This document shows positions 54,681 to 58,093 of a DNA stretch of 58,093 nucleotides, piece by piece. Source of the stretch: Archangium sp. (GTDB lineage: Bacteria; Myxococcota; Myxococcia; Myxococcales; Myxococcaceae); the NCBI GenBank assembly GCA_030695565.1, contig JAUYRZ010000132.1, positions 1 through 58,093 on the forward strand, in the 5' to 3' direction. The notes beneath the pieces are model-generated. The model made no database searches. It worked only from the letters and a program-made list of their open reading frames with translations, and was not told where the DNA came from. How positions within the stretch are numbered: the stretch's first letter is position 1; each line of letters opens with the position of its first letter. Position numbers and translations under genes: made by a program.

Positions 54681-54989
54681 CTACTCAGGCAGCGATGGCG
54701 CACCCTGCCGCGCGACAACACGTTTAGCGCGTACAAGAAAACCTTCCCCTCGGAGTTCGACCATCCCCGCTTCATTAACCACAAGTTTCACGGGAATGAG
54801 GGGCCCGTCGAGGGTCGCCGAGATCTCCGATACTTCAACCATGTGCAGCACCCATCTTCCATCCACTGGATTAAGGAGAACGATCTCGGCCCGCGAATGG
54901 GATGCAGCGTATTTCCAGAGAATCGCACTCCAGACGCCACTCTCGAACAGAGCACATACCTGACGCGCACCCTTAATCCATTCGCTCAT
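54681..54989 (-). CDS. Small hypothetical protein, possibly immunity-type
   Basis: A 102-residue soluble protein with alternating strands (E-I-V-L-L-N-P-V-D-G-R-W-V-L-H). No family recognised. Its ATG overlaps the stop of a short frame upstream (ATGA). The start and composition fit the neighbouring cluster of small leftward genes, which resemble immunity genes of polymorphic toxins. Confidence 0.6.
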   Translation of the reverse strand: MSEWIKGARQVCALFESGVWSAILWKYAASHSRAEIVLLNPVDGRWVLHMVEVSEISATLDGPLIPVKLVVNEAGMVELRGEGFLVRAKRVVARQGAPSLPE

Positions 54990-55063
54990 GGACCAACCCC
55001 GTAGCGGCGACTCTCCAGCACAACGGGCGCCATGAACGTGAACGGTTTCATCGGATAGCGCAC
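54986..55063 (-). other. Short leader-like frame or gene remnant
   Basis: On the minus strand a GTG six bases after AAGGAGG-like purines opens a 25-codon frame ending in TGA at 54986-54988, which overlaps the next gene's ATG. A second 22-codon frame just upstream starts at a TTG that overlaps the end of the frameshifted gene, and it stops at a TGA that overlaps an internal ATG of this one. This looks like the debris of a former gene or a translational-coupling leader. Confidence 0.3.
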
Positions 55064-55112
55064 GTCTCCTCCTTGCCGAACTGGGTCTGCAGTGCCGGAA
55101 GTCCGTTCTTAC

Positions 55113-55546
55113 TCAAGCGGTCGGCGGCTTCTTGAGGGACATCAGTGTACCAACGGGATTCGTGACGAACCGCCTCGCGACTGATCTCTCAATCTCCGAT
55201 CGAAGAATTTCGGCACTGGGCTCGTGAACACGCCCATCGCGAGTGAGAAAGACGCAGTCCCACAGGTCGGCGATCTGACAGATCGTCTCGGGGTATCCGT
55301 TGAAAAGTCATCGAGAATTACGCTGAGGCGGTCGCCCTGTTCTTGCCCCCACATAACGATCTCGTTCGACCACGAAGCGGCGCGAGGCAGAAGAGCGTCC
55401 GCTTGCGCAATGAACCCGGGGTGAGGCTGTCGTTGTTGCCAGCAACCCATTTCCTCGAAGGACGCAAAGCTCCTTGCCGGCTGCGGCTCTCCTTGGTTCA
55501 GCGCTTCGCGCGGGATCAGCGCGACATGGAATTGCCAGATCGCCAC
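55113..55546 (-). pseudogene. Frameshifted small gene (immunity-like)
   Basis: The gene starts at GTG 55546 (M-A-I-W-Q-F-H-V-A-L-I-P). The first frame reads well to L-S-V-I-L-D-D-F, after which the unshifted frame becomes Arg/Ser-rich junk. One added T in the TTTT run (plus-strand AAAA 55303-55306) restores a coherent second half: E-T-I-C-Q-I-A-D-L-W-D-C-V-F-L-T-R-D-G to L-K-K-P-P-T-A and a stop at 55113-55115. Either a recent one-base deletion inactivated it, or it is a sequencing error. The repaired protein is about 145 residues; the family is unknown to me. Confidence 0.7.
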
Positions 55547-55663
55547 CTACTCTCTCCTCCCGCCCAAACGTGGTCTGTCGCTGACAACATAGCGTTCATC
55601 AGCCAGGGCCTCAGCATCGAGTGCGACAACACTCGCAGTCGCATCAGACAGGACCAGGCCACA
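55547..55663 (-). pseudogene. Remnant of a gene 3' end
   Basis: This minus-strand frame reads D-A-T-A-S-V-V-A-L-D-A-E-A-L-A-D-E-R and ends at TAG directly before the GTG of the frameshifted gene. It has no start codon, since TGA lies in frame upstream. The coherent coding look suggests the tail of a degraded gene. A similar tail-like frame ends at 55675 after the next gene, suggesting that gene also once ran further. Confidence 0.35.
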
Positions 55664-55760
55664 TCAAATATGGGCTAGCCCTCCTGCGGTACAGCGATAA
55701 GAGGATCTCTGAACTGTTGATGCCCTCCCTGTGAAAACGTCGGCGCGTCTTCCTCGGCTT

Positions 55761-56252
55761 CTAACTGGCTGGAGTCTGTGTTGTATCGATCAGCAGCACC
55801 TCTTCGAGTTGAAATGCATCGGGATCGTTCGCGCCCCAGTGCTCGCCTTCGCGGCGACCAAAGAACCGTAAAGTCATTGTGGGAAGATCCGCATCAAGAC
55901 TGAGAAGCACTCGAAAACTTCCCTCTTTCTTCAGTCTCTCTGCAAGCTCGATGGCCGCCTTGGTTCCCTGCTGAATCAGAATACGAAGCCGCTCGGTATC
56001 TGAGGCGCCAGCCTCATCGATAAAGTCATCCACGTGGAACTTGTTAACAAAGGCTTCGTAGCCGGTCGCGTCCTGAAACGACTCCGGTCCGGTAGCGTCC
56101 GCGACGAGCGGCTCAAGTAGCAGGCCGCCAGCACGCCTTACAAATGGCGCCCGGACCAACCGGAGGAGGCGCGGATGTAACTCGATCTTTGGAAGCACTT
56201 CGCTCAGCCGCTCAGCCTCCCACCGAGCCACAAACCTCCGGTTCATTCGCAT
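55761..56252 (-). CDS. Hypothetical protein of the small-gene cluster
   Basis: From ATG 56252 the product is 163 residues, basic at the N-terminus and acidic at the C-terminus, with no recognised family. Its start overlaps by one base (TGATG) the stop of the damaged gene upstream, so they were once coupled. An open frame continuing to 56852 is a composite of other gene fragments and a repeat and should not be taken as one protein. A +1 frame after L-L-I-D-T would extend the protein to a stop at 55675, so a late frameshift is possible. Confidence 0.6.
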   Translation of the reverse strand: MRMNRRFVARWEAERLSEVLPKIELHPRLLRLVRAPFVRRAGGLLLEPLVADATGPESFQDATGYEAFVNKFHVDDFIDEAGASDTERLRILIQQGTKAAIELAERLKKEGSFRVLLSLDADLPTMTLRFFGRREGEHWGANDPDAFQLEEVLLIDTTQTPAS

Positions 56253-56463
56253 CACCCTCCCTCCCCAAGGAACCTTAGGCCCTTCTCGATGACTTTCTGC
56301 AACTCGGGGGGGCTTTGCCAAGAGTTGGCCTTGCCCATCGGCCGCAAACCAACGGATCCCCACTGATTTTCTGCGGCGATACTTGAGATCTGAACAGCAA
56401 GGCCAGTTCGCTGAGGAAGAATTTCGCAACGTCTGCTGGAGGATTGTGCAAGACGGCTGACAT
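56252..56463 (-). pseudogene. Frameshifted small gene
   Basis: The frame from ATG 56463 reads M-S-A-V-L-H-N-P-P-A-D-V-A-K-F-F-L-S-E-L. It then loses sense near 56395, while the neighbouring frame continues with S-I-A-A-E-N-Q-W-G-S-V-G-L-R-P and ends E-G-G stop at 56252-56254. The total of 212 bases is not a multiple of three. Both halves look coding, so one frameshift has split a protein of about 70 residues. Its stop is coupled to the following gene. Confidence 0.5.
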
Positions 56464-56485
56464 TCTGTCGCCGAGCGGACAGTGA

Positions 56486-56524
56486 GCCCTCTCCCCGACC
56501 CTCTCCCCCGCCGGGGAGAGGGAG
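56486..56524 (+). repeat. REP-like palindromic repeat, copy 7 (interrupting a gene)
   Basis: GCCCTCTCCCCGACCCTCTC is followed by the stem CCCCGCCGGGGAGAGGGAG. It cuts the 3' end of the gene at 56525-56852. Confidence 0.82.
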
Positions 56525-56852
56525 GACGTTGGAGATAAGGGTTGACCCCTTCCTGAGGCAGGAGACACTTGGTTCCAAGGGCTGCGGCCAGATGCCGTGC
56601 GACGTCGACGGGTGCGTCACCCGCCACGGACATCGGGTCACTCTGAATAGACAGAATGGCCGCGAATTCGCCGGCAATCGGACTGACTACACAGACGATC
56701 TCTGCCGCATCCCTTTCGGGGTAGTTGGCGACATCCTCGATGATCGAGATGCGGTGGGTGGGAAGCGAAAAAACCTTCGCGAGAGCTCCACGGATCGCCT
56801 CCGCACTGAGTGCTTTATCCACGATGAGATCGAAACCGACAAAATCCATCAT
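56525..56852 (-). pseudogene. Small gene truncated by a REP-like repeat
   Basis: From ATG 56852 the frame reads M-M-D-F-V-G-F-D-L-I-V-D-K-A-L-S and stays coherent for about 107 codons to E-G-V-N-P-Y-L-Q. Then the repeat's encoded P-S-P-R-R-G-R-G begins and the reading frame runs on without a stop through unrelated sequence. The original 3' end has been displaced or lost. Size and style match immunity-type proteins. Confidence 0.6.
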
Positions 56853-56928
56853 CGAACTGTTCTATCCGCCTTCGACGCGGCCTCGACTCGGGCGTTCCCA
56901 CGTTCTTCATTTGCCCAGGATCCCATGC

Positions 56929-57270
56929 TCAACCACTCCTCTCCCATTCGGTGCGGTTCACCACGGTGAAGTTCAGAAGCACGGCGTGATCAGTGACGGC
57001 GTTCCGGAACGCAAGGGCCGACCGATTCGCGCGATCCTTGAGGTTGCTCCATGTGAGGGCATCACGCTCAGAAAAGTCCGCGATGAGGTCCATCCGGGGT
57101 CGAATGCCGCCTTCGACCATTTCAAACCCCTCGATGCCAATGATCGCGAAGTCGTTCTCGATGCAGGCCTCGATGAAGTCGGAGCTCGTTGGAAGGTCGA
57201 AGTACCGCTCGCCGACTCTGAGAAGGGAGCGGTCGGCAAAGAAGGCTTCAAGCTGCTGCTCAGTGATCAT
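56929..57270 (-). CDS. Small hypothetical protein, immunity-like
   Basis: A 113-residue acidic protein (M-I-T-E-Q-Q-L-E-A-F-F-A-D, F-A-I-I-G-I-E-G-F-E-M). Size, acidity and setting fit immunity proteins, but no family is identified. No toxin gene is visible in the window, so if it is immunity it would be an orphan. Confidence 0.65.
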   Translation of the reverse strand: MITEQQLEAFFADRSLLRVGERYFDLPTSSDFIEACIENDFAIIGIEGFEMVEGGIRPRMDLIADFSERDALTWSNLKDRANRSALAFRNAVTDHAVLLNFTVVNRTEWERSG

Positions 57271-57327
57271 TGCGCGGGCCCTGTGTCGATGATGCGACTG
57301 ACGGCGGAAAGTCGGGTTGCGCCAGTC

Positions 57328-57588
57328 CTATTCCTGATTCAGCTCTTCGCGTAGGCGGGCGATCTCAGCCAGCAGCCGCGATATGTCTTGCCGCGCACAA
57401 GCAATGAAGTCGTAGTCAGCGACGGTTGCTCCCGAGAGTTCGATGTCTTCGCCGCGGTTCGAGCCCTCGCCGGTCATGATGAAACTCGATCCGCTCTCGT
57501 GATCGCGACCTTCGATGTGCGCCTTCCAGGGGCCGGGGGCGGCCGCCAAACTTCTCGCGCGGATCTGTTCCAACTCCTCATCGGTCAT
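57328..57588 (-). CDS. Small hypothetical protein, Ea22-like pattern
   Basis: An 86-residue acidic protein with A-A-A-P-G-P-W near residue 15 and Y-D-F-I-A-C-A-R-Q-D-I-S-R-L-L-A-E near the end. This arrangement recurs in small phage and immunity-like proteins. The start is a clear ATG. No enzymatic motif. Confidence 0.7.
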   Translation of the reverse strand: MTDEELEQIRARSLAAAPGPWKAHIEGRDHESGSSFIMTGEGSNRGEDIELSGATVADYDFIACARQDISRLLAEIARLREELNQE

Positions 57589-57630
57589 CGCAGGCTCGGT
57601 GGTGCGTCAACGGCAGCGCAGGAGAGAACT

Positions 57631-57915
57631 ATGATTGCAGGCATGGACTGGAAACGTTTCCACGAAGCCACGCTGATTGAGGTGACCACTGACTGGGCAT
57701 CGGGGAACATTCGCGCTCGCGTGAGGCTGAGCGAGGAGTCTGGCAGAGACGTCGAGCTCCAGGTCGCGGGCTTCACCATCCTGCACTGTCCGCGAAAGCG
57801 TCCTTGGGGACCAAGCGTGTCGATCAACGAGGTTCGCGTCAGTGGAATCCAAGATGGGCGGCATCGGATTGAAATCGAAGTTCAGAGCGGCGACGTGATC
57901 GAGAAGGAAGGCTAG
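57631..57915 (+). CDS. Small hypothetical protein
   Basis: A 94-residue protein (start ATG 57631 after AGGAGAG; ATG 57643 also possible). The pattern M-D-W-K-R-F-H-E-A-T-L and T-T-D-W-A-S-G-N-I-R resembles a common small family with alternating strands that is often found in orphan immunity clusters. It is the only rightward gene in the cluster, divergent from the Ea22-like gene. Confidence 0.65.
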   Translation: MIAGMDWKRFHEATLIEVTTDWASGNIRARVRLSEESGRDVELQVAGFTILHCPRKRPWGPSVSINEVRVSGIQDGRHRIEIEVQSGDVIEKEG

Positions 57916-57957
57916 TCTGTTGACGTCGTTGTGGTCTGCTGACTGACGTTAACACTA

Positions 57958-58093
57958 CTACGTCAGATCGCTTGGCTGCCCCAGCCGACGGAACGGGAAG
58001 TGGCCGCGGATAAAGCGGGTGACAAACGTGCCCTTGGAGTGAGCTGAGAGCAGGTCTGTGTACAGAGCAGCCGGAACACCGAAGTACTCGTAG
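57958..58093 (-). CDS. KTSC-domain protein, C-terminal fragment (cut by window)
   Basis: On the minus strand, from the window end to TAG at 57958-57960, 44 codons read Y-E-Y-F-G-V-P-A-A-L-Y, then A-H-S-K-G-T-F, then F-I-R-G-H-F-P-F-R-R-L. This is the KTSC domain pattern (V-P, S-x-G, I-R, Y/F-P-x-R). KTSC domains are small nucleic-acid-associated modules found in phage and toxin-linked proteins. The rest of the gene lies beyond the window. Confidence 0.7.
   Translation of the reverse strand, partial: YEYFGVPAALYTDLLSAHSKGTFVTRFIRGHFPFRRLGQPSDLT

Noticed and set aside
23053-56524. REP-like copies as CRISPR or as terminators only
   Set aside because: Copies are far apart and occur inside genes, so they are neither a CRISPR array nor purely terminators.
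55761-56852. A single 363-residue protein
   Set aside because: The open frame joins three unrelated parts across a REP-like repeat and a frameshifted gene; treated as separate genes.

Overview
This 58 kb window is a high-GC chromosomal segment that most likely comes from a myxobacterium (Myxococcota). The case rests on strong G/C third-position bias, Asp-Ala-Gly and Gly/Thr-rich linkers in secreted proteins, a Tgl-like pilus lipoprotein, a membrane Ser/Thr kinase, an NtrC-type regulator, and many lipoproteins of unknown function. No rRNA genes or CRISPR arrays were seen. One tRNA gene, initiator tRNA-fMet, is present.

Region 1 (1-6.8 kb) carries two tandem lysyl-oxidase-like proteins, the first cut by the window edge. 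A tightly coupled set follows: GNAT acyltransferase, stand-alone acyl carrier protein, AMP-forming acyl ligase and PLP decarboxylase. This set resembles the ligase/decarboxylase modules found beside exosortase loci, but no exosortase is visible.

Region 2 (about 6.9-22.2 kb) looks like a mobile defence island inserted at the 3' end of tRNA-fMet. Its left half is a variant DNA phosphorothioation (Dnd) operon read leftward: DndC sulfurtransferase, a small protein, DndD SMC-like ATPase, a DndE domain fused to a HerA/FtsK-like ATPase, a membrane protein, and a DGQHR DndB-like regulator. DndA and the DndFGH restriction genes are absent. A 768-base gene-free stretch upstream of dndC holds four copies of an ATTGTGC motif. 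The right half has an XRE regulator with a palindromic operator, a secreted helical protein, a tyrosine recombinase coupled to a small gene, an HTH protein coupled to a primase-polymerase-like protein, and a large serine recombinase whose stop codon lies inside the tRNA gene. An 11-bp direct repeat of the tRNA 3' end at 6894-6904 is a candidate left boundary.

Region 3 (22-54.6 kb) is core-like chromosome. It includes membrane/lipid genes, a five-S1-domain RNA-binding protein, free-methionine-R-sulfoxide reductase, a secreted metalloprotease, and a five-gene operon (secreted protein, alkaline phosphatase, OprP-like porin, PHP lipoprotein, EF-hand-like protein). Further on are a Ser/Thr kinase, MurJ, an NtrC-type regulator, an M23 peptidase, a PfkB kinase, RecO, a RodZ-like protein, a Tgl-like TPR protein, and a DUF2760-Hsp70 pair. 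Two short repeat families are scattered here: a 40-bp REP-like palindrome (seven copies) and a 260-330 bp foldback repeat (two copies).

Region 4 (54.6-58.1 kb) is a lower-GC cluster of small, mostly leftward genes. Several are frameshifted or interrupted by a repeat, as in a decaying array of orphan immunity-type genes. It ends in a KTSC-domain fragment at the window edge.
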